Positions 49,644 to 59,622 are shown, numbered from the stretch's first letter. The stretch: DNA of 64,000 nt from Candidatus Tumulicola sp. (GCA_036490475.1 DASXDT010000006.1:1612001-1676000); one strand, 5' to 3'. A program made the numbers and translations. Notes: a model not told the origin generated them from the sequence alone.

Positions 49644-52115
49644 ATGGCCCGAATGGGTCCCAGTTACGACGCTCAGCGCAACGAGTTTTGCGCCTACGTG
49701 CTGCGCGAGTCGCAAACACCGTACGGCCTGTTGCTCGGCAACCTCAAAACGTTCGCGCAGTCGACGGCCAAGGGTGGTGTCCGCGGTCTGTGGGACGCCG
49801 ACACGGATCAGATCATCTTCGGAATGCATCACATCGCCTACCGGCTGCAGACGCCCGACAAGCCGCCGCAAACGCTGTTCCCGCATCAGTTCGAGCGCGA
49901 GCTCACGTTCTTACCGTACGCGCAAATTTCAGAGTTCACGCTGGCCGACCGCGTGCACGTCACCGAAGCGTTTTACGTTCCGCACGGAGGGCGCTTTTCA
50001 CGCGCGGTGTGTTTTGTGGTCGACGTCACCCTGTACAATCCCGGGCGCGAAGACGTCGACGTCGAGGTGTTTCCGTGGGCAATGTTGGTCGGGCAGCGCT
50101 TTTACGGCGAGCCCGAACACGAAGTGCGCGCTTGGACCGACGGGCGGTTCATTTGCTCGAGAAACTTGGAAACCGGCGGCGAACGCTGGTGGGGCGGCTC
50201 GCGCAAGCCCGAAGCCATCCAGCTATCGTTACGCGAACAAGCGTTGCTCGAATCGATGCGCCGCTCGGGCCTCAAAAGCGATAGCACGGTCGCGCCGGGG
50301 CTCGAGGACGTCACGCCCGAGCAAGCCGAGCTGGTCAGCCGCCGCATCTTCGGCGCGTTCGAGTACGCGGTGCGCGTCGCACCCGGTGCGCGCGAATCGT
50401 TACGCCTAGCGGTCGTGTACCACAAGGACGGCACGGATCAGAGCCGCCCGGTGCTCGAATCATTGCTCGACGACCCGCGCGTTCTGCACGATACGCAACG
50501 CTACTTCGCCGAAAAGTTGGGCGACGCGCGCTTTATGACGCCGTCGCCGCACATCAGCCGCGGCGTCGCCTGGGCCAAAGCCAACATGCTGCGGGTCGTC
50601 AAGGAATATCCGCACGGTTGGGGTTCCACCAACTCGCCGCCTTCGGACATTTTGGTGTCGCGCGATACGTCGTGGTTCGTTCACGGTTTCGATTACTTTT
50701 GGCCCGAGTTCAGCCGCAATGCGATCGAGGTCTTCAACCGCGCCATCGACCCGAGCGGTTTGATGGTCGAATACGTGCGCGGCGTCAGCGGCTATAAAAC
50801 CGCCTACGATTTGAATATCAACGACGATACGCCGCTGCACGTGATCGCGATGCTGCATCATTATAACGCCACACTCGACGACGAGTGGGTCAAGCGCAAC
50901 CTCGAACTAGTGATCAAGCTGATCGACTACATGCTGACCCAGCGCGACGATCGGGGCTTAGTGTTCTGCACGGCTAAGGGCGTCGACATGTACGGCATCT
51001 CGTCGTGGCGCAACATCATTCCGTATTACACGCTCGACGGCGCGGTGACCGAAATCAACGCCGAAGCGGTGTACGCGCTCGAAGCCGCCGCCATGTTGTG
51101 CGCCGTTGCGGGCGACAACGACCATTGGCAAACGTACGTTACGGAAGCTCAAAAGCTGCGCGAAGCGATGATGGAGCATCTGTTCAACGACGATACGCGA
51201 GCGTTCGTACTGAACTACGATCAGGATCGCAACTACCAGGACAACTTTACGGCCGACGAGATCTTTCCGGTGCTGTTCGGCGTTGCCGGTCCGCAAGAAC
51301 GGCGTGCGATTCTGTCTCGGCTCAACGAGGCCGATTTCGTAACGCCGGTCGGACTACGAACGATCTCGACCGCCGACGCGTGGTACTTTCCGTCGTACGG
51401 CTTCGGCTTGCTGGGCGGCGTTTGGCCCGATCTGACGTTGTGGTTTGCGGTCGCACTGGCGCGCAACGGCATGACCGATACGGCCGTGTCGTTTTTGAAC
51501 GCCACCTACGAGGCGATGGAAGGCGGCAGCCCGCGTAATACCGTCCCGGGCGAGTTCGCGGAATGGTTCGACGGCGGCTCGCTGAGCAATCGCGGAATGT
51601 ACCTGTCGCCTTGGACGAGCGCCAAGTATCTGTGGGCCGTTGCGGAAACGGTGGGCGGCATGGACGGCTACCGAACCAGCGGACGCCCGCATCTCGCGCC
51701 GCTGCGGCCGAAGGGCTGGGATTGGGTCGCGGCCGCCCGCGTGCACTGGGGCGGAAAGCGGCGCACCTACCTGATCGATTTGCGTAACGACGTGATCTAC
51801 GCCGACATGCCCGAGCTGTCGGCCGAAGATCCGTTTACCTGCATCTACGCGGGCCGCGACGTAAGCGACGAAGTGACGACCTCGCCGGTCGAGGTCGGAG
51901 CGGTGGCGTTCGAAGACGAAGAAGGCGCGGTGCGCATCTTCGTTTGCAATATGCTGGACGCCGCTCGCAACGTGTCGCTCGAGTTCCGCGGCAGCACGGC
52001 GCGCATCGACATGGTAGCCGGCGAGCTGCGCGAGGTGCATCTGCACGGCAGCCCCAGCGACCGCAAGGCGCGTGCCGCCAAACTCGACGTGGTTCCGCAG
52101 ACGGTGCGGGCCTAG
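49644..52115 (+). CDS. large six-hairpin glycosidase (amylo-alpha-1,6-glucosidase/GH15-like)
   Basis: An 823-residue protein without signal peptide. The N-terminal beta-sandwich (about 1-290, with LRESQTPYGLLLGNL, VTEAFYVPHGGRFSR) leads into an (alpha/alpha)6 barrel (about 300-700) with SRDTSWFVHGFDYFWPEF, GYKTAYDLNINDDTPLHV, ITTEINAEAVYALEAA-type helices and GGVWPDLTLWFAVALA. A final beta domain follows (about 710-823). The architecture matches glycogen-debranching or glucoamylase-like inverting hydrolases, whose acids would be the Asp/Glu of DINDDTP and WPEF/GEFAEWFDGG. The substrate is uncertain (alpha-glucan, trehalose or rhamnoside). ATG at 49644 is chosen; ATG at 49653 is also possible. 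Confidence 0.8.
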   Translation: MARMGPSYDAQRNEFCAYVLRESQTPYGLLLGNLKTFAQSTAKGGVRGLWDADTDQIIFGMHHIAYRLQTPDKPPQTLFPHQFERELTFLPYAQISEFTLADRVHVTEAFYVPHGGRFSRAVCFVVDVTLYNPGREDVDVEVFPWAMLVGQRFYGEPEHEVRAWTDGRFICSRNLETGGERWWGGSRKPEAIQLSLREQALLESMRRSGLKSDSTVAPGLEDVTPEQAELVSRRIFGAFEYAVRVAPGARESLRLAVVYHKDGTDQSRPVLESLLDDPRVLHDTQRYFAEKLGDARFMTPSPHISRGVAWAKANMLRVVKEYPHGWGSTNSPPSDILVSRDTSWFVHGFDYFWPEFSRNAIEVFNRAIDPSGLMVEYVRGVSGYKTAYDLNINDDTPLHVIAMLHHYNATLDDEWVKRNLELVIKLIDYMLTQRDDRGLVFCTAKGVDMYGISSWRNIIPYYTLDGAVTEINAEAVYALEAAAMLCAVAGDNDHWQTYVTEAQKLREAMMEHLFNDDTRAFVLNYDQDRNYQDNFTADEIFPVLFGVAGPQERRAILSRLNEADFVTPVGLRTISTADAWYFPSYGFGLLGGVWPDLTLWFAVALARNGMTDTAVSFLNATYEAMEGGSPRNTVPGEFAEWFDGGSLSNRGMYLSPWTSAKYLWAVAETVGGMDGYRTSGRPHLAPLRPKGWDWVAAARVHWGGKRRTYLIDLRNDVIYADMPELSAEDPFTCIYAGRDVSDEVTTSPVEVGAVAFEDEEGAVRIFVCNMLDAARNVSLEFRGSTARIDMVAGELREVHLHGSPSDRKARAAKLDVVPQTVRA

Positions 52116-52117
52116 CC

Positions 52118-52594
52118 GTGTTTTCGCCGGAGCGCCGCTTTGCCACCATCGTGCTGGCAGCCGGTACGATCGTGCTGCTGGTCGCCATCGCGATCGGGCA
52201 GCGCATGGGAGATCGCGTGCTCGACCAAGTCACCGGATCGGGCAACCAGAACGCCTCGGTGACGGCCGTGACGCCCGAGCCGACCCAATCCGCCGGCGCC
52301 TACGGACCGGATTGGAAACGCTCGGAGTCTTTGGCGGGAGCCGCCGACCCGCGCTTTCCCGACCCGCGCATTCCGCCGCAGCCGCTGCCCACGCCGCTGC
52401 CGACGCCCAAGGCCACGCCCGCGCCGGTTGCCTCGCCGACCCCGACCGATACGATCAACCCGAACATCCCGATCTGGCGGCAGAAGCCGATGCCGACGGC
52501 CACCCCCAGCGGCGAGCCGTCGGCCGAACCGGCCGTTTCGGGCTCCCCCAGCGAGCATCCCGAGTCGCGCTCGACCCCGCCGCTAATACACTAG
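52118..52594 (+). CDS. membrane-anchored proline-rich protein
   Basis: A 158-residue protein with a GTG start 2 nt after the glycosidase stop. It has a basic N-terminus, one transmembrane helix (about 9-28, ATIVLAAGTIVLLVAIAIG) and a long extracytoplasmic-type tail rich in Pro, Thr, Ser and Ala (PLPTPLPTPKATPAP). Such tails act as spacers in or through the wall and are candidate O-glycosylation sites; a mannosyltransferase of PMT type is encoded elsewhere in this window. No domain was recognised. Confidence 0.65.
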   Translation: MFSPERRFATIVLAAGTIVLLVAIAIGQRMGDRVLDQVTGSGNQNASVTAVTPEPTQSAGAYGPDWKRSESLAGAADPRFPDPRIPPQPLPTPLPTPKATPAPVASPTPTDTINPNIPIWRQKPMPTATPSGEPSAEPAVSGSPSEHPESRSTPPLIH

Positions 52595-52621
52595 TCCGAA
52601 CCCGCTCCCGGCTGGTACGAT

Positions 52622-53515
52622 ATGGGCATGGAACAGGGAACGATCGCGGTTAAGCGCGGCCTCGCGCAGATGCTCAAAGGCGGCGTCATCATGGACGTCG
52701 TCACCCCCGAACAAGCCGTCGTCGCGCAAGAAGCCGGCGCGGTCGCCGTCATGGCGCTCGAACGCATTCCGGCGGATATCCGTGCGGACGGCGGGGTCGC
52801 TCGCATGAGCGGTTTGGAGCTGATTCGCGGGATCATGGACGCGGTGACGATTCCTGTTATGGCCAAGGTGCGCATCGGACATTTCGCCGAGGCCCAAGTG
52901 CTGCAATCGCTGGGTGTCGATTACATCGACGAATCCGAAGTCTTGACGCCGGCTGACGACAAGTACCACATCGAAAAAGATCCGTTCACGACGCCGTTCG
53001 TGTGCGGCGCTCGCAATTTGGGCGAAGCCCTGCGCCGTATCGCTGAAGGCGCGGCCATGATTCGCAGCAAGGGCGAAGCGGGCAGTGGAAATATCGTCGA
53101 GGCGGTGCGGCATATGCGCGCCATCGGCGATTCTATTCGCGAACTGACGGTCGCGCCGCCCGAGGAACTGGTTTCGCGAGCTCGCGATTTGGGCGCTCCG
53201 CTGGAGTTGGTGCGCCAAGTCGCACGCGAAGGCAAGCTACCCGTCGTGTTGTTCTGCGCCGGCGGCGTGTCCACGCCGGCCGACGCGTCGCTGATGATGC
53301 AGCTCGGCGCCGAGGGCATCTTCGTGGGCAGCGGTATTTTCAAATCGACCGACCCGAAAAAGTTCGCGCGCGCCGTCGTCGATGCCACGACCCATTACGA
53401 CGATCCGAAGGCCGTGATGGACGCGTCTCGTTCGCTGGGCGCGTCGTCGGCGATGCCCGGTCTCGACATCCGCACGATGGACGAATCGCAACTGCTGTCG
53501 ACCCGCGGTAACTAA
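52622..53515 (+). CDS. pdxS: pyridoxal 5'-phosphate synthase, synthase subunit PdxS
   Basis: A 297-residue (beta/alpha)8 enzyme that makes PLP from ribose 5-phosphate, glyceraldehyde 3-phosphate and ammonia from PdxT. Very strongly conserved blocks are [60 protein letters not shown], and [14 protein letters not shown] near the end. ATG at 52622 and at 52628 are both possible. It supplies the cofactor of glycine decarboxylase and the Orn/Lys/Arg decarboxylase of this window. Confidence 0.98.
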   Translation: MGMEQGTIAVKRGLAQMLKGGVIMDVVTPEQAVVAQEAGAVAVMALERIPADIRADGGVARMSGLELIRGIMDAVTIPVMAKVRIGHFAEAQVLQSLGVDYIDESEVLTPADDKYHIEKDPFTTPFVCGARNLGEALRRIAEGAAMIRSKGEAGSGNIVEAVRHMRAIGDSIRELTVAPPEELVSRARDLGAPLELVRQVAREGKLPVVLFCAGGVSTPADASLMMQLGAEGIFVGSGIFKSTDPKKFARAVVDATTHYDDPKAVMDASRSLGASSAMPGLDIRTMDESQLLSTRGN

Positions 53516-53520
53516 CAAAC

Positions 53521-54132
53521 TTGGCGGGTCCCATCGTCGGCGTTCTTGCGTTGCAAGGTGACGTCGTCGAACACGTTGCCGCTCTGGAACGCTCGGGTGC
53601 GCGGCCGGTGGCGGTGAAGCGTCTCGACCAATTGACGTCGATCGAAGGCTTGATCGTACCCGGCGGTGAGTCGACCACCGTTATGCGCTTGTTGGACCGC
53701 GCGGGCTTGGCCGAGCCGATCGTCGCCCGCGTGCGGGCCGGCATGCCGCTGTGGGGAACGTGCATGGGACTCATCGTGGCCGCTCGCGAGGTGATCGGCG
53801 TCGAGCAGCCGTCGCTCGACCTGATCGACGTCTCGGTGCGCCGGAACGCCTTTGGGCGTCAGAACGAGTCGGTCGAAGTGGATTTGCCGATTGCCGTTCT
53901 CGGGCCGGAACCGTTTCCCGCAATCTTCATACGCGCGCCATGGATCGAGCGCGCCGGCCCGAGCGTCGACGTGCTGGCCGAACGGGACGGACACGGCGTG
54001 ATGGTGCGCCAAGGCAACGTTCTCGGCACCTCATTTCATCCGGAATTGAGCGGCGACGGACGCGTGCATGCATATTTTCTTTCGATGATTCGGCAGCGCG
54101 ACGACGTAGGGAAGGCTTCAAGCGCGGCGTAA
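53521..54132 (+). CDS. pdxT: pyridoxal 5'-phosphate synthase, glutaminase subunit PdxT
   Basis: A 203-residue class I glutamine amidotransferase. The nucleophile is Cys81 in LWGTCMGLI; the His-Glu pair is in FHPELSGD near residue 176. Family blocks VGVLALQGDVVEHV and LIVPGGESTT are present. It delivers ammonia through the PdxS core. TTG start, 5 nt after pdxS; no other start fits the family N-terminus. Confidence 0.95.
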   Translation: MAGPIVGVLALQGDVVEHVAALERSGARPVAVKRLDQLTSIEGLIVPGGESTTVMRLLDRAGLAEPIVARVRAGMPLWGTCMGLIVAAREVIGVEQPSLDLIDVSVRRNAFGRQNESVEVDLPIAVLGPEPFPAIFIRAPWIERAGPSVDVLAERDGHGVMVRQGNVLGTSFHPELSGDGRVHAYFLSMIRQRDDVGKASSAA

Positions 54133-54146
54133 CACATCGTCTCAAG

Positions 54147-54440
54147 ATGACGCCGGACCCAGCCTCCGAGGAACGCTCACAAGGAGGTTTTGAAGGTCAC
54201 ATACCGCCGGTCGAGCCGTTGCTGACCGAGGTGATCGTCGCGCTCTCCCTCGCCGCGCACGCGTATCTTACCAGCCAAGACGAACGTTCCATCGACCTGC
54301 CGGCGGCCGAAATTGCTATCGACGTCGCCGCCGCTGCCTTCGATCGAGTGAAAGAACGGCTGTCGCCCGACCAGCGCTTGGCGATCACGCAAATGCTGAC
54401 CGAGACGCGCATGACGTTCGTGCGTAAACGAGACGCGTAG
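54147..54440 (+). CDS. DUF1844-like small protein
   Basis: A 97-residue helical protein. The middle and end resemble DUF1844 proteins: a hydrophobic helix TEVIVALSLAAHAYL, then DLPAAEIAIDVAAAAFDRVKERLSPDQRLAITQMLTETRM-like helices, with the family ending (L-x-E-x-R-M-x-F-V). The function of that family is unknown. Start ATG at 54147. A perfect AAGGAGG occurs inside the gene (54181-54187) but no in-frame start follows it at a useful distance. The next gene begins 12 nt after the stop. Confidence 0.65.
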   Translation: MTPDPASEERSQGGFEGHIPPVEPLLTEVIVALSLAAHAYLTSQDERSIDLPAAEIAIDVAAAAFDRVKERLSPDQRLAITQMLTETRMTFVRKRDA

Positions 54441-54452
54441 GCTTGGCTTGAC

Positions 54453-54983
54453 GTGAGCGACGTACTCGTATTGAACTTCACGTACGAGGCGTTGAACGTC
54501 ACGAGTTTCCAACGCGCCGTCAAGATGCTGTTCGCTGGTAAAGCCGAACTACTGCACGGCCGCGACCGCACGATCGCTTCGACCACGTACGAAATGCGAA
54601 TGCCCTCGATCATTCGCATGCTATATTATATTCGCAGGCCCATGCAGAAGGTCGCGCTCACCAAGAAGAACGTGCTGATTCGCGACGATCATAAGTGCCA
54701 ATATTGCGGCATCCACGGCGAAAAACTCATGACGGTCGACCACGTAACGCCCAAGAGCCGCGGCGGCCCGTCGACCTGGGAAAATTTAGTCTGCGCCTGC
54801 ATGCGCTGCAATAACCGCAAGAACAACCGCACGCCGGACGAGTGCAACATGAAGCTCGCGCGCCGGCCGCGCCAGCCTAAATACATTCCGTGGATTCAAA
54901 TCAAGCGCAACACCTTGCCGGACGAATGGGGTAAGTTTTTGTTCTTGTACAACGTTTCCATCGACGAGCGTGTAGAAGTCTGA
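54453..54983 (+). CDS. HNH endonuclease family protein
   Basis: A 176-residue protein. The C-terminal half carries an HNH/McrA-like zinc domain: Cys82 and Cys85 (CQYCG), Asp96-His97 in MTVDHVTPKSRGG, Asn111 (WENL), Cys116 and Cys119 (CMRCNNRKNNRTP). The N-terminal half (VLVLNFTYEALNVTSFQRAVKML) is typical of a widespread stand-alone chromosomal group that is not part of an intron or phage. The natural role of this group is not established. GTG start. It is followed after 1 nt by the GT-C membrane protein gene. Confidence 0.92.
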   Translation: MSDVLVLNFTYEALNVTSFQRAVKMLFAGKAELLHGRDRTIASTTYEMRMPSIIRMLYYIRRPMQKVALTKKNVLIRDDHKCQYCGIHGEKLMTVDHVTPKSRGGPSTWENLVCACMRCNNRKNNRTPDECNMKLARRPRQPKYIPWIQIKRNTLPDEWGKFLFLYNVSIDERVEV

Positions 54984-54984
54984 C

Positions 54985-56487
54985 GTGCGCCGGCGCTGGG
55001 CGGTCGCGGCCGGCGCTCTGCTGGTGTTGGGATTCGGGTTGCGCGTCGCCCTGTATTTTCCGCTGGCTGCGTTTCCCATCGACTCCGACGGCGTTCTGGC
55101 GGGGTTGTGCGCGTTGGCCGTTCGCACCGGGCAACATCCGGCGTTTTTCCCCGGTGGCTATCGACTTGGCGCGGCCAGTTGTTACGTTACCGCGGCGTTT
55201 TTTACGTTCGCCGGTGCGTCGCGAACGGCGTTGGCGCTGACCGGTCTAACGTGGGGCGCGTCGTACGTAGCGGCATCGGCGGCGTTCGCGCGCGCCGCGC
55301 TCGGCGCGCGCGCCGGATGTTTTGCGATCGCATTTGCGGCCTTTCCCGCCGCTGCATTTCTCACGGTGACGTACGTGCCGTGGGGGTACGGTGAGATCGC
55401 GGCATCGTGCGCCCTGACGCTGTGGCTGGCGGTACTCTTGCGTCGCCGCGAATCGACGTGGTTGGCTGCAGCGTTTGGTTTAAGCGCGGGGGCCGGCGTG
55501 TGGATGTCGCTGCAGACCGCGATGGTCACGCTGCCTGCGCTCGTCTGGATCGTGGCGCACCGGCGGCCTACCCGTCGCGAATGGCTCGCGTGTGCCGTCG
55601 CCGCCTGTGCCGGCTCGTGGCCGTGGCTCGTCGCCAACGTCAGCGGCGGCTTTCCCACCTTCGCGCATAACTGGGTCGCCGTACCGGTATCCGGTGCCGG
55701 CGCACTGTGGTCGAACGCAGTGTGGTTTTTCACGTCGCCGCTTCCGCAGCTTTTTACCTACGGCGGAGGGCCGTCGACGTGGTTGCCGTTAACCGCCGGG
55801 ATACTGCTGGCGCTCGGCGCGCTCGTTGCTTCGCTGCGCGACGACGCTGCGACCAGCGATGGTGCGTTGCGACCACGCGAGTTGGCGTGGTTGTGCGCGG
55901 GTGTTGCGCTGGCAACGTTCTTGCTCGACGTATTTTCGACCGCCGGTTCGGTGCGGGGCTGGACCGTGCGCTATCTAACGCCGCTGTATGTCGTCGCGCC
56001 CATCGCCTTCGCGCTCGGAATCGACTGGCTGTGGCGAAGCCGTCTGCGCGCGCTCGCGCTTGCCGCATTGGCCCTGCTGATTCTTCCGAACGTCGCGCTG
56101 TACGATTTGCCGGGCACGCCGGGTCGCGCCGTGTTGGGCGCGCAGCTGGACGCCGATCGCAAGATGCGCGCCTTCCTCGCATCGCATCGCATCGGTCTGG
56201 TGTACGGCGATTATTTCGACGTCTATCACATCAATTTCGACGCGCGCGGAACGGCGGCGGTGCCGTCGATCCCGGCGCTCGATTATCTCGGGTACGGCGC
56301 GACGCTCGGCCGATCCCCAGTCGCGTGGGCAGTCGTGCTGCCGCCCGGCGCCGGCGTACCGGCAGCGCTTGCGGGGTTAGGCGCCGGCGGTGGAGTCGAG
56401 GGCTTCGGCGGCACGCGCCTGTTCGTTGCGTCGCATCGTAGCGGCGATGCTGCCGAATTGCTTGCGGCGTTGCGCCTTATACGGTAA
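54985..56487 (+). CDS. GT-C-like polytopic membrane protein
   Basis: A 500-residue membrane protein with 10-12 hydrophobic segments. The loop after the first helix (LYFPLAAFPIDSDGVLAGLCAL) has the acidic DSD pair typical of the first outer loop of GT-C glycosyltransferases using lipid-linked donors, followed by a PGGYRLGAASCYV segment. The C-terminal 130 residues form a soluble Gly/Ala-rich domain. Acceptor and donor are unknown. GTG start 1 nt after the HNH stop. Confidence 0.75.
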   Translation: MRRRWAVAAGALLVLGFGLRVALYFPLAAFPIDSDGVLAGLCALAVRTGQHPAFFPGGYRLGAASCYVTAAFFTFAGASRTALALTGLTWGASYVAASAAFARAALGARAGCFAIAFAAFPAAAFLTVTYVPWGYGEIAASCALTLWLAVLLRRRESTWLAAAFGLSAGAGVWMSLQTAMVTLPALVWIVAHRRPTRREWLACAVAACAGSWPWLVANVSGGFPTFAHNWVAVPVSGAGALWSNAVWFFTSPLPQLFTYGGGPSTWLPLTAGILLALGALVASLRDDAATSDGALRPRELAWLCAGVALATFLLDVFSTAGSVRGWTVRYLTPLYVVAPIAFALGIDWLWRSRLRALALAALALLILPNVALYDLPGTPGRAVLGAQLDADRKMRAFLASHRIGLVYGDYFDVYHINFDARGTAAVPSIPALDYLGYGATLGRSPVAWAVVLPPGAGVPAALAGLGAGGGVEGFGGTRLFVASHRSGDAAELLAALRLIR

Positions 56488-56543
56488 GAAAGCGCCGCAA
56501 CGGCGGGGCGGACCGGCACCTTCGGCGTACTCGCTCAGGCGCG

Positions 56544-58034
56544 ATGGACTTGGATCAATCGAAGGCCCCCTATTTTCAAGCACTGCTCGACTATGTCGAC
56601 TCGGGCGTGCTGCCATTTCACACGCCGGGCCATATCCAAGGAAACGGCATGGACCTGGCGTTTCGCGAGTTCGTCGGCGACAATATCTGCGCGATCGACC
56701 TGACGCCCATGCCGGGCATCGACGATTTGCTGCAGCCGGTTGCGGCCATCAAGGAAGCACAAGAACTGGCCGCGCTCGCGTGGGGCGCCGATCACACGTT
56801 TTTCTTGACCAACGGCTCGACCAGCGGCAATCAATGCATGATGATGACCGCGGTAAACCCGGGCGACAAGATTGCCGTTCCGCGCAACTCGCATAAGTCG
56901 ATGCTCGGCGGGCTGGTAATGAGCGGCGCGCATCCGATCTACATGCAGCCCGAAGTCGACGAAGATCTGCACATGGATCATTGCGTCACGCCCGAGACGG
57001 TTGCGCGGACGCTCGAAGAATATCCGGACTTGGTCGCCGTGTACGTCGTATCGCCGACCTACTACGGAGTCGCCGCGGATCTTGCGTCGATCGAACGGAT
57101 CGTGCACGATGCAGGCAAGCTGATGCTGGTCGACGAGGCCTGGGGACCGCATTTCCATTTCCATCCGGCGTTGCCGTTGTCGGCCACGCAAGCCGGCGCC
57201 GATTTGTCCATCAATTCCACGCACAAAATGCTGTCGGCATTCTCCCAGTGCGCGATGTTGCACCAAAAGGGTCCACGCGTGCGGCTCGACCGGCTAAAGG
57301 CCGTGCTCAAGATGTTCTTGTCGACGTCGCCCAACCTCCCGATGGTCGCGTCGTTGGACGTCGCACGCAAGCAGATGGCGACAGAAGGCGGTGCCTTGTT
57401 GTCGCGCACGATCGAACTGGCCGAAGAAACGCGCCGTCGCATCAATCGTATCGAAGGGTTGTATTGCTTCGGAGAGGAGTTGCAGGGCCGTAAAGGCGTC
57501 TTCGATCTCGATCCCACCAAGATCGCGGTTACGGTGACCGGTTTGGGCTACACCGGCTACGAAGCGTCCGAGATTCTACGTTATCGCTACAACATTCAAG
57601 TCGAGTTGGCGGATCTGTTCAACGTGGTCGCGCTGTTCACGATCGGCACCACGCGCGACGCCGCCGACCGTCTGGCGTTCGCCTTCGAGGAGATGGCGCA
57701 CGACGACCGCGCGGTGGATATGTATGCGGCCTCGGGCATCTTGGAGCGGCGCGTGAATCGCGGAAATTATCGGTTGCCGAAGATCCCGAAGATGCGCATG
57801 CTGCCACGCGACGCCTTCCTAGCGGAAACCGATTCGGTTCCGTTTCGCGATTCTGCCGGGCGCATTTGCGCCGAAACGATCGCACCCTATCCTCCCGGTA
57901 TCCCGGTCATCGCGCCGGGCGAGGAGTTGACCAAAGAGCTGGTCGATTATTTGCGATTGGAGATGAAAGCCGGCGTGCGCATTCAAGGCCCGTACGACGA
58001 CGAGCTGCGCACGATTCGAGTGGTGAAGGAGTAG
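56544..58034 (+). CDS. Orn/Lys/Arg decarboxylase family protein (SpeA-like)
   Basis: A 496-residue fold-type I PLP enzyme. Marks are LPFHTPGHIQGNG at the start, the TNGSTSGNQCMMM cofactor loop, VVSPTYYGVAADL, the cofactor Asp in LMLVDEAWGPHFHFHP, and the Schiff-base lysine in NSTHKMLSAFSQ (about residue 227). The C-terminal decarboxylase domain includes PYPPGIPVIAPGE. This short form without the N-terminal wing domain is like Bacillus SpeA (arginine decarboxylase). Its product agmatine, or putrescine or cadaverine, would feed SpeE. The exact amino-acid substrate is not certain. Confidence 0.9.
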   Translation: MDLDQSKAPYFQALLDYVDSGVLPFHTPGHIQGNGMDLAFREFVGDNICAIDLTPMPGIDDLLQPVAAIKEAQELAALAWGADHTFFLTNGSTSGNQCMMMTAVNPGDKIAVPRNSHKSMLGGLVMSGAHPIYMQPEVDEDLHMDHCVTPETVARTLEEYPDLVAVYVVSPTYYGVAADLASIERIVHDAGKLMLVDEAWGPHFHFHPALPLSATQAGADLSINSTHKMLSAFSQCAMLHQKGPRVRLDRLKAVLKMFLSTSPNLPMVASLDVARKQMATEGGALLSRTIELAEETRRRINRIEGLYCFGEELQGRKGVFDLDPTKIAVTVTGLGYTGYEASEILRYRYNIQVELADLFNVVALFTIGTTRDAADRLAFAFEEMAHDDRAVDMYAASGILERRVNRGNYRLPKIPKMRMLPRDAFLAETDSVPFRDSAGRICAETIAPYPPGIPVIAPGEELTKELVDYLRLEMKAGVRIQGPYDDELRTIRVVKE

Positions 58035-58086
58035 CGGCGACCGCCGGGTAACGCCTCGAAAACACGTCACCGCGTGAGGGTCAGAA

Positions 58087-59622
58087 GTGGCCGTTCGAGC
58101 AGAATCGCTCTCCCCAAGCTGGGAGCTATCGCAGCTCCTCGATATTTTTCCGCTCGCAATCCGTCAAGCACTCGTTCGTCTCGGCAACGTCGATGAAATC
58201 ATCGAGGTCGTGCTCGACTTGGGGCGTCCGCCCGAAGCACGCTTCGAACACGACTTCACCTACCTGATCGACGCCGCCGTCACGCACGAAGATATCGCGC
58301 ACGTCTGTTCGCGGATATCTGCCTTCGGCGCCGACAACCGCGCGGGCATCGAGCAGACGCTGCATCGCATCAGCGCCATTCGCAATCGCACCGGTAAGAT
58401 TGTGGGGCTGACGTGTCGCGTCGGCCGCGCGGTGTACGGAACGATCGACATCTTGCTCGACGTACTGCGAAGCGGTCGTTCGATCTGTTTGCTCGGCCGT
58501 CCGGGCGTCGGCAAAACTACGATGCTGCGCGAGTGCGCGCGCATTCTTTCCGAAGATCGTAAGCGCGTGGTCATCGTCGACACCTCCAACGAGATCGCCG
58601 GCGACAGCGACGTTCCGCATCCGGGAATCGGGCTGGCGCGGCGCATGCAAGTCGCCGATCCGGCGCTACAGCACGCCGTGATGATCGAGGCGGTCGAGAA
58701 TCACATGCCGCAGGTCATCGTGATCGACGAAATCGGTACCGAAGCCGAAGCGTTGGCCGCTCGAACTATCGCCGAACGCGGCGTTACACTCATCGGTACG
58801 GCGCACGGCCAGACGCTCGAAAATCTGCTGATGAATCCGACGCTGTCGGATCTGGTTGGTGGCATCAGTGCCGTGACGCTTTCGGACGAAGAAGCGCGCC
58901 GCCGCGGCACCCGCAAAACCGTGCTGGAACGCAAGGCGCCGCCGACGTTCGACATGGTCGTCGAAATTCACGACCGCGACCGGCTGGCGATCCACAAGAA
59001 CGTCGCCGACGTGATCGACGCGCTGCTGCGCGGGTATCAGCCGCAGCCCGAAATCCGCCAGCGCGAAGCCAGCGGCGCGGTAACGGTCGTCCAAGAAGCC
59101 GACACGGAGTCGATGCCGCAGCTGTCCGAAGCGTACGCCGAACCGAACGAAGGGGACGAACGCGACCGGCCGCTGTCGATCTTTCCCTACGGCGTTTCGC
59201 GCAATAAAATCGAGCGGGCCATCCATAATTTGCGGGTAAGGGCGGCGATCGCGCGGACGTTTGACGACGCCGACGTCGTACTGACGCTCAAGACGCTCGA
59301 ACGCAAACAGCACCCCAAACTCAAGCAGATCGCATCCGACAACGTGCCGATCTATTCGATTAAAACGAATACGACCACACAGATCCAAACCGCTCTGCGC
59401 GACGTGTTCAATCTTGGTTCGATCGACCAGGAAGATATCGCGGTGCGAGAAGCCGAGGAAGCGGTCTATCAGGTTTTGTTAACGAGTCAAGCCATCGAGT
59501 TGTCGCCGCAGACGTCGTACGTTCGGCGTATGCAGCATCAGCTCGCCGAACGGTATCGGCTGCAATCGCAGAGCACCGGTCTCGAGCCGAACCGCCGCGT
59601 ACGAATTTTTAAGACCTCTTAG
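58087..59622 (+). CDS. R3H-domain AAA+ ATPase (Ycf45/SpoIIIAA-like)
   Basis: A 511-residue protein. The N-terminal domain is followed by a secretion-ATPase-like AAA+ core with Walker A GRPGVGKTTM (about 137-146), VVIVDTSNEIAGDSDVPHPG, Walker B-type VIVIDEIGTEAEA and GTAHGQTLENLL. After a linker, a middle region and a C-terminal R3H nucleic-acid-binding domain (about 455-511) contain RRMQH. This is the architecture of plastid/cyanobacterial Ycf45 and relatives of SpoIIIAA; function undetermined. GTG start with GAGGG upstream. tmk starts on the last base of its stop codon. Confidence 0.88.
   Translation: MAVRAESLSPSWELSQLLDIFPLAIRQALVRLGNVDEIIEVVLDLGRPPEARFEHDFTYLIDAAVTHEDIAHVCSRISAFGADNRAGIEQTLHRISAIRNRTGKIVGLTCRVGRAVYGTIDILLDVLRSGRSICLLGRPGVGKTTMLRECARILSEDRKRVVIVDTSNEIAGDSDVPHPGIGLARRMQVADPALQHAVMIEAVENHMPQVIVIDEIGTEAEALAARTIAERGVTLIGTAHGQTLENLLMNPTLSDLVGGISAVTLSDEEARRRGTRKTVLERKAPPTFDMVVEIHDRDRLAIHKNVADVIDALLRGYQPQPEIRQREASGAVTVVQEADTESMPQLSEAYAEPNEGDERDRPLSIFPYGVSRNKIERAIHNLRVRAAIARTFDDADVVLTLKTLERKQHPKLKQIASDNVPIYSIKTNTTTQIQTALRDVFNLGSIDQEDIAVREAEEAVYQVLLTSQAIELSPQTSYVRRMQHQLAERYRLQSQSTGLEPNRRVRIFKTS

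Noticed and set aside
54181-54192. Perfect Shine-Dalgarno AAGGAGG followed by TTG inside the DUF1844-like gene
   Set aside because: The TTG is out of frame with the gene and its own frame stops after about a dozen codons.
54453-54983. HNH protein as sign of a homing intron or mobile element
   Set aside because: The gene is intact in a compact operon-like run without repeats, intron structure or interrupted neighbour; it belongs to a stand-alone chromosomal HNH group.
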